From assembly GCA_013400155.1 (NCBI GenBank), contig VXBM01000539.1, forward strand, positions 464,289 through 528,288: a stretch of DNA of 64,000 bases. Direction: 5' to 3'. Positions 50,327 to 60,920 of this stretch are shown one piece after another. A program made the translations under genes and the position numbers. The stretch's first letter is position 1, and each line of letters opens with the position of its first letter. This stretch comes from Helopsaltes ochotensis (Eukaryota > Chordata > Aves > Passeriformes > Locustellidae). The notes beneath the pieces are model-generated. The model was given only the letters and a program-made list of their open reading frames with translations. It was not told where the DNA came from and did not search any database.

Positions 50327-53300
50327 CTGGAAAGAAATAAACCAGATTTTTTAAATGGCACTTTCACATGGTAGATCCTAGTGTGCTGGACAAGATACAA
50401 TTTAGGGCTCTATGAAATGCAAGCAAAAGGGGTATGATTAAAAAGTGATTCTTATTAAAAACTGTCAATCTGATAACTAATGATGAAACAGTTCATTCGT
50501 ATGCTCTTGTTTTGGAGCTCCCATGAACGTGGAGCTGGTGGCAATCTAACACAGTGTATGGAGTTTGCACGGCAATGTTTTTTGGGGGCACGTGGGGGCC
50601 ACAGTGCTGCCTTCTGTGAGCTTCTGAGAGAAACTTCCCCCATGTTCCACAGAGCCAATGCCAGACAGCTCCAGGACAGATCCGCTGCTGGCCAGGGCTG
50701 AGCCCAGCAGCGATGGCAGAGCCCCTCTGAGGTTGTGTCAGCCCAGCATGCACAGAAAGAACCATTCCAGAGAGATGGCAGGAACAGGGAAGTGTCTATG
50801 CAGAAATGCTACGCAGGCAGCACGTGGAGGACAAGCCTGTTACAGATGTTTGTTAATTGCTGTAAGTGCATTTCATGTGACCTATGTGTGACGGTGGATA
50901 CAATGAGAGAACTCCCAGTCTCTCTCTCTCTCTGGTTTATGATCTATGTTAAAGGAACGGCCCAGAAGATGCTGCTGGTTCCAGAAGCAGTAATATGCAG
51001 ATGTCACAAGCCTGTATGTAATAGCTTCCTAAAGGGAAAATTATACTACCGTATAGAGACTTGAATATTTCAGAGAAAGATGGATAAATAACAATTTATC
51101 TTTTAACACTGCAAACACCGAAGTTGACAAAAAATAACTGTATACTTTGGATACAATCTTAGTCAATCCTTACTCCTGTCATCATGGCTATGCCCAAAAG
51201 ATGGACTATTCACCTACAATTAAAGGCTTATGGAGAACCCAGAGGGAATTGATACATGAAAATTCCTTGCAGAGATTTTTACTTACGCTTGTTCTTTAAC
51301 TTCCTCGAGGAATGCGTTAATTTCTGTCTCTGATATCTCTCCATCAATACTGGCCAGATACGAATAAAGGAATGAGAATGTTTCATAAGGAATTCGAGCT
51401 GCTCCACCATCTGGGTCTCTTGTTAGGATCTCACAGGCCTGTTTCATTGAACTCAGTAGGGACTGCAGGCAGTTCCGGCAAGAAATGGAAGGAAAAGTGT
51501 CAGAGCCATGAACATCCTTGCATACCATGACAAAATCCACGCTGTAAGCCATTAAAAGGGAGGGTAAATGAGATGAAGGTGTTATCATCGTTGCCTGGCT
51601 TTAAACCCCAAATTTACTCTCTAGTGCAGGTCCTAAGGAGGGAAACAAGAATGTAGTTCTAGTAGAGACAGGAGTAAAAAGTACCAGAATCTTGTGATGG
51701 TTAAAGATTGCATAGGATAATCTGAGCTCTCCCTCCATTAGGGCCAAATTGCTCTGTTCTGCTACTATAAAAGCTCCAACATCACTGTATCTAGTAAAAG
51801 ATCTTTTTGTGTATGTGTTTATTACCTCAGTGATTTTAAATGAATTCTCAGCAGCAGTTAAGACAGACAAATCTACAACCTCCAGAAAATGAATATAGGT
51901 TTGGTGATTTTATTACGATATTATATAATTTTTAGATTATATTTTGGCTGATACTTACTATCTCTATGCAAGTTTCATTTTAATAGATAGAAAAAGGATT
52001 GAGGCAAAATGCATTTAAAGAGTATTTCAGTTTAGTCAAAGGTCAATAACATCCGAGTTACCTTTAAAAAACATGCCTCAAATTATTAGTTCCAAATATA
52101 CTATGAAAAAATCCTCCCTTTAATATGGTGTTGATAATCCAGTGTCCTATGCATGATGAGCTATATGGGGAAAAGTGTGGGAAAATTCAGCATTGAGTTT
52201 CATTCAGTCAAAGATTGGTTGGATGCCATTAAAGAAACAAAGGAATAAAACCACACACACAATATAAAAGCACAAAACCAAATCCACACAGGCTTTCTTC
52301 AACCTAAGTCTTAATATTTTTCACTGCGACTTTTTAAAAATTTACTCTTACATTTTCATTAACCAGCAAGCAATGTCTATGTAAAAAGATAATATTTCCT
52401 AACAGTATAACAGCACTACTTAAAATAAATGCAGTATCTGTTTAAGATCCAGAACACGGGCCAGAGAAGTGTCATCTTATAATCCTTTAACAGTTTTAAT
52501 GTATCTCCTCCCCTGGGAGGTATCTCAGGGAAAAGAGAGGCAACAGACTCTGTGATGGCCAGCTCTGCATTTTGCATTTGGCTACACTTCTACTGCCCTT
52601 TCTGGTCCTGCCACCCCAAACTGCCACCGTCTCTTTCTCACAACACAGCAAAGTTATTCATATCCATTTTGCCAACTCTGAAAGACAATTTAACAGGCAA
52701 TTTTACCTATGTGGTCCTTTCTCCAAGGCTTTTGTAAAAATGCATTGGTGCTTTACAAAAAAGATACTTCTGACTGGTGCTCTTAAGAAGTTCATATTTG
52801 TCTACTCTTGTATCTCAACTGTGACTATGTTTGACTGTGAACACAATTTACAGCTGTAGGAAATGAATGTAAATGTATTGTGTGTGTCTATCTCTCTGGT
52901 TTAGGAAACCATGGTTTAGGTTTCATTATGTAGTACTAAAATCAAATAATTCACTCAATATCTAAAAGGATGGTGAGATGGTGAAATTTAGTCTGTCTTG
53001 CTCCATGAGAATAACGCTCCTGTGACTCCATTCTTGGTTTTGGTTTGTTTGGGGTTTTTTTGAGGGGAGAGAGGAGTTGTTGTTCTTCAGATAAGTAATG
53101 TTGCTGTTACTATTTTTAATTGAAGAAAAGAGCCCAAAGTATGAGATCATTTTGGGTGACTGGAATCAAGAAATACAAATTTGAAATAAATACATACAGA
53201 CAGACAGATAGATGGATAGACAGACAATTGCACAATTGCATCACCAGGCCAGGTGAACATGCGGGGCTTCCAGATACCGCAACATTCGCAAAATATTATC

Positions 53301-56259
53301 CACAGATATTTTCTTTTTAGTACCTCTTCTTCCCTACTGTAGAAATCATTAGAAGTATTATACTTTATCAGAACATCAGCTTAATGCACTTTATAATCTT
53401 TCATTCTGTTGAAATGCTCTGCTGATTTTATTACTGACATTAAAAGAATTAAATGTAGCTGTAGTAACATTAAGTGCTGCTGAGAAAATTTAATTGGCTG
53501 CACAATCAATTAAAAATTGGTTCTTTAATTGCTCCCTTCAGTTGTCCTTCATGGACATTTTCACTGACAGCATCAGCATCATTCCTCCATGATCCTCTCT
53601 CACACAGTACAAGCTCCCTGCAGACACGCTTGCTCTTCTACTGCCACTCCAGTAAACTGAGGACTCAACAATCCTTCTGGTTACAGACCAAAATCTGATG
53701 GTCAACAGAAGTAAACACGCATGCCACTTTGCCAGCTGCTGCAAAAGCAATCAATCACCATTCCCCAAATCCATCTGCATTAACTGTTCTAGGGACTATC
53801 TTGTCTATGGATCCTAGACAAGCACTTGTGTTTGGACATGAGGGCTCCTGCTGTGAACATACCTCACCAAGCACACTGCACCCAAGTGCCAGAAACTTCA
53901 TCCATTCCACCGTCTCGCCAAAACTGTCCAATTGCAGGATAGCTTCCAGCTGCTCCTCTGGCAAGCCCAAATGCTTCCATTTTTCCCTCAGTTCTGCAAC
54001 ACTCACTGTGCCTTTGGAAGAAAGCTTTGAACAAAATCATAGTATCACAATAAGAATTCCAAAAACCAGAATGAATTTAAGAACACAGTGTCTCCCTAGA
54101 ATACTTCAAATACTTGACAGTTTCTCTCCCCAACCATCTCCAACACATCAGCATTCCTCAACAGCATTGTCCATTTATAAAGAACAGCTTGTACCTGTTT
54201 GTGCAAGACCTTAAGGAGTCCTGGGGTCAAACCAGCATCTCTTTTCTCTGTTGGTAAAGACATTTCGAGCCTCTCTTTCACGGGAAGGGGATCACCTTTA
54301 GACAAGGCTGAAAAATACCTAAGTGAATGGGAAGAGCAACACACGTCAATGCCCATGGCCATGACAAACTGCACAGAAGTAAATGCTCTTACAGCTCAGT
54401 GTAAGAATCTGCAGGCTCCCCTACAGGAGCAGCAGTGCCTGGCAATCCACAACTCCCATCTTTCTGCCCAGAAACCACATTCTTTAGACTTTACTTGCTC
54501 CTTTTTGTGACACTCTAATAATTGTTAAGGCACTTAACTTATTTTGTGCATGATATATCCATGATATATTCTTTTGATTGATGAACCTGATGCTCATCTG
54601 TTTAACATTCCCCTTGTATACACTACCCAAAATGTACATCTGCCTATTCACATTGCAACTCTCTCCTCTGCATTTCTGCTATTTCTGTCCACTCCAAAAT
54701 AACATTTAAGAGTAGAGCATAAAGGGCATTGGATGCACATCTTTTTAATTAAAAGGCTGCCATAACCTCAAGAGCTGCCTCAGCCTTAACTGGTGAGCAA
54801 TCTGAATTGTGCAAGGAGAACTTGTGCTAAGTTTTTATTCAGGTGCATCTAATTTACAAGTTTCTCCACTTGTCTTGCCTCATCTGCCCTGGTCACCCAT
54901 GTCCATGTCCAGGCTATCCTATGCTGTGCAAATAAACAGCAGGCAGCACTCCAGAACTGAATTAGTGTTCCTGTACAGAAACAGATGCACAGTATGTATA
55001 TATATAACCTGGGCTGTTTTTCAGCCAGATCCATTTCCTCATCTGATTATTCACAGGGACAAGCACTATAACACCAGCAGCACGTGTGAAGACCAGCCTT
55101 GCTCTGCTTTGCAGGGCTCCCAGGCACAGATCTTGCTCTGCCAGGTACACCGGAGCCTGCTCCAGGAGGGGCGTGCGATCAGCAGCTGCCCGCGCCCCTG
55201 CGGGGCTGCTCCCGCCGAGCTGCTGCAGTGCTGAGGCGGAGCTCGGGGCTGCCCCTGCTCTCACCCGCCCCACGTCCCAGTCCAGCAGGCTCCAGCCGCT
55301 GAGGTAGCCGCACCTCACCTCCATCACATCCCTAAGAAACGCCACACCATCTTAAGGTGGTCCTGCTGGCTTTCTCCAGCTCTGCAGCGGTAACAACTCA
55401 GCTTCAGATTGTTTTCTTTTTATCAGACAAGCCAGAGTCCAGCCTGGCTTTGTTAACGGCTTCCCTCCCTCATCTACACGGTACTGCTGTTTTCCAATCC
55501 CCCCAGCTGAGAACATCTCACAGATACCTTTCAAGAGCTTGCCCACACAAACCACGGGACAGGAAAAAATTACAGTGAGCAGTTGAGGTAAAAGAAAAAA
55601 AAAATAGATGTTAAAGGAGAAACATTTAAACATCTAAAACAACTTTATGGTGAGAGATTGATTATGCTGATTATCACTTCAAAGGTGCAATTTTTCAGGC
55701 ACTTTTCCCAGAAAGAAACAAGAGAAACCTAAGCAAGTTTAAGAATTAAAAAGCTAATGTCTATTTTTTTCCTTCAAATTCCAAGAATTCAGTCTCAGGT
55801 GAGAGAAGAAAAACCAAACCAAAAGGAGAAAGAGTTGGTCTTTCAGACAAAAAAACTAATAACAAAAAGCAAATTAAGATGCATTTTTCTGTATAGAAAT
55901 CCAGCTATTTCAGAAGAAGGCCAGCCCTAAACCTCAAGGAAACAGAAAATAAATAAAATACCACACTATTTTTAAAAGGCTTACATGCTGCATTAACACA
56001 CAGAAGTGTATATGCAATGTACATGCTGATGTATTATTCAAAGCTACATCCACTATACAATAAAGAGGAGAGTGAGATTTTGAGGGTCCATATGGAGCTC
56101 TCTGCTGTTAGGTGAACATCATACTTACGCAGCTGCCCACTGCAAAACATCATAAGGCTGAGTCCTAATAGCAGCTTTAGTAAACTGCTTCAGAATATCG
56201 GGTAGCTCCGGGGGGATTCTGATCTGCTGAGCACAGAACATGGTTTCTGGAAGAGGCAT
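50263..56259 (-). CDS. ROPN1L: ROPN1L, ropporin-1-like protein (complete, 5 coding exons)
   Basis: Cilium and sperm-flagellum protein (fibrous sheath, AKAP partner; counterpart of radial-spoke protein RSP11 in algae). Coding exons in transcription order: 56259-56129, 54318-54195, 54024-53863, 51462-51287, 50326-50263, totalling 657 nt and 218 residues; human has about 230. The start is the ATG of MPLPETMFCAQQIRIPPELP, identical in layout to mammals, preceded by a 5' UTR intron acceptor at 56280-56279. Residues about 12-45 form the RIIa dimerisation/docking domain. Other family blocks are YFSALSKGDPLPVKERLE, GLTPGLLKVLHKQ, WMKFLALGCSVLGE and CEILTRDPDGGAARIPYETF. Phases and block lengths agree exactly with the mammalian protein until the last exon, which is short and divergent. 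The gene converges on SNRNP48. Identification is secure for residues 1-197 and likely for the last 20. Confidence 0.95.
50919..50933 (+). repeat. (TC)7 microsatellite in ROPN1L last intron
   Basis: Seven TC units following CCCAG. Confidence 0.8.
51287..51462 (-). CDS. ROPN1L: ROPN1L exon 5
   Basis: Acceptor ctgcctgcag, 176 nt, donor CAAGC|GTAAGT. Residues 140-197, containing MKQACEILTRDPDGGAARIP and FLYSYLASIDGEISETEINA, the C-terminal ropporin block. Confidence 0.94.
53194..53227 (+). repeat. (CAGA/GATA)n tetranucleotide repeat in ROPN1L intron
   Basis: Imperfect CAGA then GATA/GATG units, ending again in CAGA. Confidence 0.8.
53863..54024 (-). CDS. ROPN1L: ROPN1L exon 4
   Basis: Acceptor gttcaaag, 162 nt, donor GGTGAG|GTATGT. 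Residues 86-139. This start was chosen because it is the only nearby AG in phase 0 and it gives exactly the 16 residues found in mammals between HKQ and the EKW/QKW motif. Ends in FLALGCSVLGE. Confidence 0.9.
54195..54318 (-). CDS. ROPN1L: ROPN1L exon 3
   Basis: Acceptor cattcacttag, 124 nt, donor AAACAG|GTACAA. Residues 44-85, including FSALSKGDPLPVKERLEM and GLTPGLLKVLHKQ, both highly characteristic of ropporin-1-like. Confidence 0.95.
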
Positions 56260-56278
56260 GGTGTCCAGTCACAAGCAC
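56129..56278 (-). CDS. ROPN1L: ROPN1L exon 2: 5' UTR end and RIIa domain
   Basis: Minus-strand acceptor ttctttcag, 19 bases of 5' UTR, ATG at 56259-56257, donor GCTGC|GTAAGT. Encodes residues 1-43 and two bases of codon 44, almost the whole RIIa domain that binds AKAP amphipathic helices. Confidence 0.94.
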
Positions 56279-57633
56279 CTGAAAGAAATAAACCAGCAGT
56301 TCAGAGATGCAGAATGTGAATGAAAAACTGTGTGTGCACATGGGAATGAACAGTGCCTGTCCCCAAATTCCCTCCTGTCCTACTCCATAGCTGGGGCTAC
56401 TGGAGAGCTGACAGACTTGGAAGGCTAAACAGACAAGCCCTGCGTGGCTCTAAGAAACTTTGGGGCTATACCAAGTAAAACACTGCAGCTTGGGGACCAA
56501 TCACAGCTGGGTAAGAAGAACTACTACTTTAACAGCTGACTTCACATAGTTTTAAACTGATTTTTCTCCTCAAACCTACCACAACAAAAATTTGTAAAAT
56601 GGGCAGTCCAGACAAGTCACACCACGCTTGCCAACGTGAAAGGTATCTACACTGACAATTTGATACTTCATGCCAAGGAAAATCCTGGCATTTTTGTACA
56701 AATGCCAGAGTATGCAGATGATCAAGTTTCTACTGTGTTTATGTATTCAAAAATGTTGTAGCAGAAAGTAACTAATTTGTGCTCATGACTTTACATCAAA
56801 CAATTACAGTGATGAACAAAACATTCATGTGTGCTGCAAGCACATATCACACTTTGTTCATACAGCTCTACAGGTGTGTTTGTCTCATTCAGGATGTCAT
56901 TTGTTGCAAGGAATCCTGTTCCCCAGGATCCAAAAGAAGGGACAGAGGTAGGCTATTGTCTGGTCCTTCTCCCATCATAGCAATGGGGCACATTTGGTGC
57001 GAAACTCTCCTCATCATTTCCAGGACAAACTATGGCATGCTTAACTTGATTTAGCAACAAGAACCTAAAACAGTTATTTGTGAAAAGGAGAAGCAGTAAA
57101 AGCAACAACGTCAAGAGAGGAATCAATGTAACAGAATCCTCTATACCTTTATAGAGTTTTTTAATTTTTAAGATAAGAGTACCTGGCAGGTGGCTTTCTC
57201 ACGTGAATTTTCCTGTAGTGGAAAAGAAAAAAATTAAAAGTCAGTCACAGAGCAATGAAACTCCTGTGACTCAAGGCTCCTTTGAGGATCAAACTATACT
57301 TAGAACTTTATTTATAGAGAAATGCAGACAGGGTTCAGCATCTTCATCACTCCAATGCAGCCAATTTGCATCAGGAACAGACTTCAAAGTATGCATTTAA
57401 TTGCCACATCAGTCATGCGCTTTCAGTAATGATTCAAAAACACAGCTCTAGACGAGGAACTGAAGCTGAAGGCAAAAAAAGCTGAGGACTTCAGGACAAC
57501 AGAAAAACTCTGAGGAAGGAATACAGGTGTGTTTGCATGTACCCTTAGGAAGCAGTCAAATAAAAGAATAAAAACATAATCAGAAAAAAAAAAATGCAGT
57601 GCAAGAGCTCCTTTTCTACAGTAAGCCATTAGC

Positions 57634-57857
57634 CACAGAGTCTCACAGAAGGGGAGAGGTAGCCCGAGACTTCTTGGAGGTCAGCTGCTCTGACTCCCTG
57701 CACAACCTAATGAGCAGGGTGCCACAGATCCATGTCCAGGTGTGTTCCACGAATCTCCAAGGACGGTGACTCTACATTCCCCTGGGCAACCTGTGCTAGT
57801 GCTTGGCCATCGTCACAGGGAAAAAGGGTTTCTGGATGTTCAGAGGGAACCTCCTGT
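57634..57857 (-). mobile_element. CR1 3' fragment in ROPN1L 5' UTR intron
   Basis: Starts CACAGAGTCTCACAGAAGG and contains GAGCAGGGTGCCACAGATCC, CATTCCCCTGGGCAACCTGTG and GAGGGAACCTCCTGT, the reverse complement of CR1 3' sequence. Same strand as ROPN1L. Confidence 0.85.
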
Positions 57858-58049
57858 ACATATATACACTCACCTAATGAGCAAAGAAGAGAGCAGCTAG
57901 GTCAGGCAGGCTCTGCACCCCTTCACCACGTTACTCTGTCGTGGGTTACTCTCGCTAGAGACAAAGATCAGCTCATCACTTTCACTTCCTGTTAGCCCTT
58001 ATTTTCTATTTTTTCCCTTTCACGCACCCCAAGCCAGCCCCAAGTGTTC

Positions 58050-58450
58050 GGGAAACAAGGCCAAGGCGTGTCCGCCCGCAGGTGGGACTGGCGAGCCGCG
58101 GGTGCCCGCAGCCCATCCGCCCCGAGCCGTGNNNNNNNNNNNNNNNNNNNNNNNNNNNNNNNNNNNNNNNNNNNNNNNNNNNNNNNNNNNNNNNNNNNNN
58201 NNNNNNNNNNNNNNNNNNNNNNNNNNNNNNNNNNNNNNNNNNNNNNNNNNNNNNNNNNNNNNNNNNNNNNNNNNNNNNNNNNNNNNNNNNNNNNNNNNNN
58301 NNNNNNNNNNNNNNNNNNNNNNNNNNCGCTGCGCGGCCCCGCTGCCCCGGCAACGCGGAGGGACGGCCGGGGCGGGCGGCTCGGGCACTGGGCGGGGGAA
58401 ACTTGACGGCGGCGAGGTTTAAAGGGCAAGGGCGGCACCTGTTTTGTACA
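58050..58450 (-). promoter_or_regulatory. ROPN1L: CpG island, probable ROPN1L promoter and non-coding exon 1
   Basis: CpG-dense sequence around a gap, about 1.8 kb upstream of the ROPN1L start exon. That exon begins with a splice acceptor in the 5' UTR, so a non-coding first exon must lie to the right, most simply in this island. No other gene start is visible nearby, but a divergent plus-strand transcript cannot be excluded. Confidence 0.65.
58132..58326. other. Assembly gap (195 N) in CpG island
   Basis: Run of N flanked by CpG-rich sequence. It probably hides part of the ROPN1L promoter or first exon. Frames that read through it are meaningless. Confidence 0.9.
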
Positions 58451-58609
58451 AACTTTAGAAGGGGCCCGAAGCGTGCATGAGGGGATTGAGTCTACCATTA
58501 GCAAATTGACAGACGCCTGCAAGGTGGGTGGGAGTGGGCTGGAGGGTGCAGCGGCTGGACATGAGCCAGCAGGGGGCTCAGGTGGCCAGAAAGGCCGGTG
58601 GCAGCCCAG

Positions 58610-59213
58610 CCTGTATCAGCAGTCGCGTGGCCAGCGGGATGAAGGAGGGGATTCTGGTGTCCTGAAGTCCTCAGGAGGGATTCCGCCTGTACGCGGCCCT
58701 GGTGAAGCTACACCTCGAATCCTGTGTCCTCTCAATTCAGAGAGGAACTGGAGGGTGCTGGAGGGTGTGCAGGGAAGGATGACAATGTTGGTGGAGGCCC
58801 CTGGAGCGTAAGTCCTATGTGGAGCAGCTGGGGTTGTGTAGCCTGGAGAAGAGTCTCAGGGGTGACCTTATTGCTCACTACAACTTATGGAGAGGAGGCT
58901 GTAGGCAGGTGAGGTTCAGCATCTTCTCCCAGACAACCAGTGACAGAGTAAGAGGGCATAGTCTTAACCTGTGGGAGGGGACATCAAGACATTTAGGTTT
59001 GACATTAAGAAGAATTTCTTCACAGCAGGGATGATTAGACAGTGGAAGGGTCGATCCAGGAAGGCAGTGGAATCACCATCCCTGGTGGTGTTTAAGGAAA
59101 GACCACATGTGGCACTTAGGGCCATGTTCTGGTTGATAGGGTGGTGTTCCATCATAGGCTGGTCTTGATCTCGGCGATCTTTTCCAACTTAATTGATTCC
59201 ATGATTCTGTAAA
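58610..59213 (+). mobile_element. CR1 LINE 3' fragment beside CpG island
   Basis: About 600 bases of CR1 3' end: TGGCCAGCGGGATGAAGGAG, GTAGCCTGGAGAAGAGTCTC, GACCTTATTGCTCACTACAAC, AAGAATTTCTTCACAGCAGG, GGAATCACCATCCCTGG and a final TTGATTCCATGATTCTGT. Truncated at its 5' end about 160 bases from dense CpG sequence. Confidence 0.93.
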
Positions 59214-60595
59214 CATCTTACCACCGTGTCATTGGCAGAGCCCATAGTGGGGAGGCTGGTTCCTGCAGGTGCCTGGGCTCCCTGCAGCCTGCTGGCCCCT
59301 GCACGTCCCCTGGCCACAAGGATGCTCTGCTGGGGGGAGCAGTGTTAGGGTGGCATGTCCATCTTGCCTTTGGCATTCTCACACCTCCTTTCCTGGCTTG
59401 GATGAAATGTGTAGAAATGCTGATGGAGCTGAAAAAGAGACAGGGCAATGTATCCCCAAAAATTCCCTTTACTCGCAGCAGCTGCTGCTTCCAAGGACAG
59501 CTCAGCCACAAGCAACCTCTGCTGGTCAGGCTCCACAGTGCTGGACATTTGGGACAGCAGCACCACTGAGAGTCTGCCACCACTGAGAGCAGCACAGCCA
59601 GTTCCAGCTGCCTCGCAGCACCTGCTGGTCCAAACTGACACCATGAGGCAGCGTGGGCTCTTCCCCTGCTCCAGAATGTGAGGAACCAAAGTGCCCTCTC
59701 TATCTCAAAGTCTTGGTGGACAACTGCAAGTCTTCTTTCCACTGCAGATAAAAACAGCACCAGAGGTAACCTGACTGGCATCCTCTGTAAAGACACCAGC
59801 ACATCTCTTGGTTACAAAGCAATATCCCTTCTGTACTTCCTGACACAGACTATATGCAGCCTGAGCACTCAAATCAACATGCTAATAGGATTATTCGCTT
59901 CAGAAAGCCTTCACAAGCCATTGCTCCAAAGAAACTTGGGTGCTGCATGCTCGAAACAGGCCAAGCAGTTACTGCAGACGCACACAATCTTACTTGAAGC
60001 CAGGCCTTTTTAATCCATATTATGTCTCCACTGATGAACGTGCAAGGCCATGCGGGACAAGGATACAATGGTGGGCTCTGGAAAGAAATAAGCACACATT
60101 TTAGCAACTGTTTAACCTTTCATAAAACATGAATACTTAGCATAAGCTACAGGCTAATTATTTGGCCTCAAAATACTTTGCAGATTCCTGTAACTAATGA
60201 AAACAGCAAACTTCTGACATATAATGACATGCATTTCTATCATTTAGTTGTTTTAAAGCATCTACTCATTTAAGAACACTATAGCAAGAAAAACATGAAG
60301 CACACATAATCCTGTAGGAGCTTGCAGAAGAGAATTAAACTGATTTCACAGTGCAGGTTTTCAAAGGTGTCTAATGGTAACAGATTAACAGCAAGTTTCG
60401 TATTATCTCTCATCTGTGGTCCTTGCACACACTTGAAACTATCCTTAAAATGCTCAAAAAGTAAATGTCATCCTCTTAATTCCTCCAGCTATTTGGTCCA
60501 CTGCAGTGAAATCACGCATAAAGCTGCCACACTATATTATGGGAAACAGCAGCATGTAACTGGAAATTTTTTTCTGTATTTAGTTAAATATATTT
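59214..60595. other. Intergenic, no gene recognised
   Basis: Contains a 194-codon minus-strand frame (59802-59218) that looks like noise: Trp/Cys-rich, no motif, in moderately GC-rich sequence. Nothing else seen. Confidence 0.5.
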
Positions 60596-60920
60596 TCATA
60601 GAATCATAGAGTGGCCTGGGCTGGGCCTTACAGATCACCAGTTCCAACTCTCCTGCCACAGGCACGAGCACTTTAACTACACCAAGCTACTCAGAGCTCC
60701 ATCCAACCTGGCCTTTCACATTTCTAGAGATGGGGCATCCACATCTTTTCTGGGCAACCTGTTGCAGTGTCTCATCACCCTTACAGTAAAGAATATCTTC
60801 CTAACATCTAATCTAAACCTACTCTCTTTCAGTTTGAAGCCACTCCCCCTTGTCCTCTGACTACATGCTCTTGGTCAATACTTCTTATATGAATCTATGC
60901 AGCTTCCTAGAAGTATTTCC
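60596..60920 (-). mobile_element. CR1 LINE 3' fragment
   Basis: Starts TCATAGAATCATAGAGTGG and contains CACCAGTTCCAACTCTCCTGC, TGGGCAACCTGTTGCAGTG and GAAGCCACTCCCCCTTGTCC, the reverse complement of a CR1 3' end. Confidence 0.92.

Noticed and set aside
59218..59802. 194-codon minus-strand frame
   Set aside because: Trp/Cys/Ser-rich translation without a domain, no splice or promoter support, and frames of similar size on the other strand.
60596..60920. Frame extending into this block as a possible gene
   Set aside because: The sequence is a CR1 fragment.
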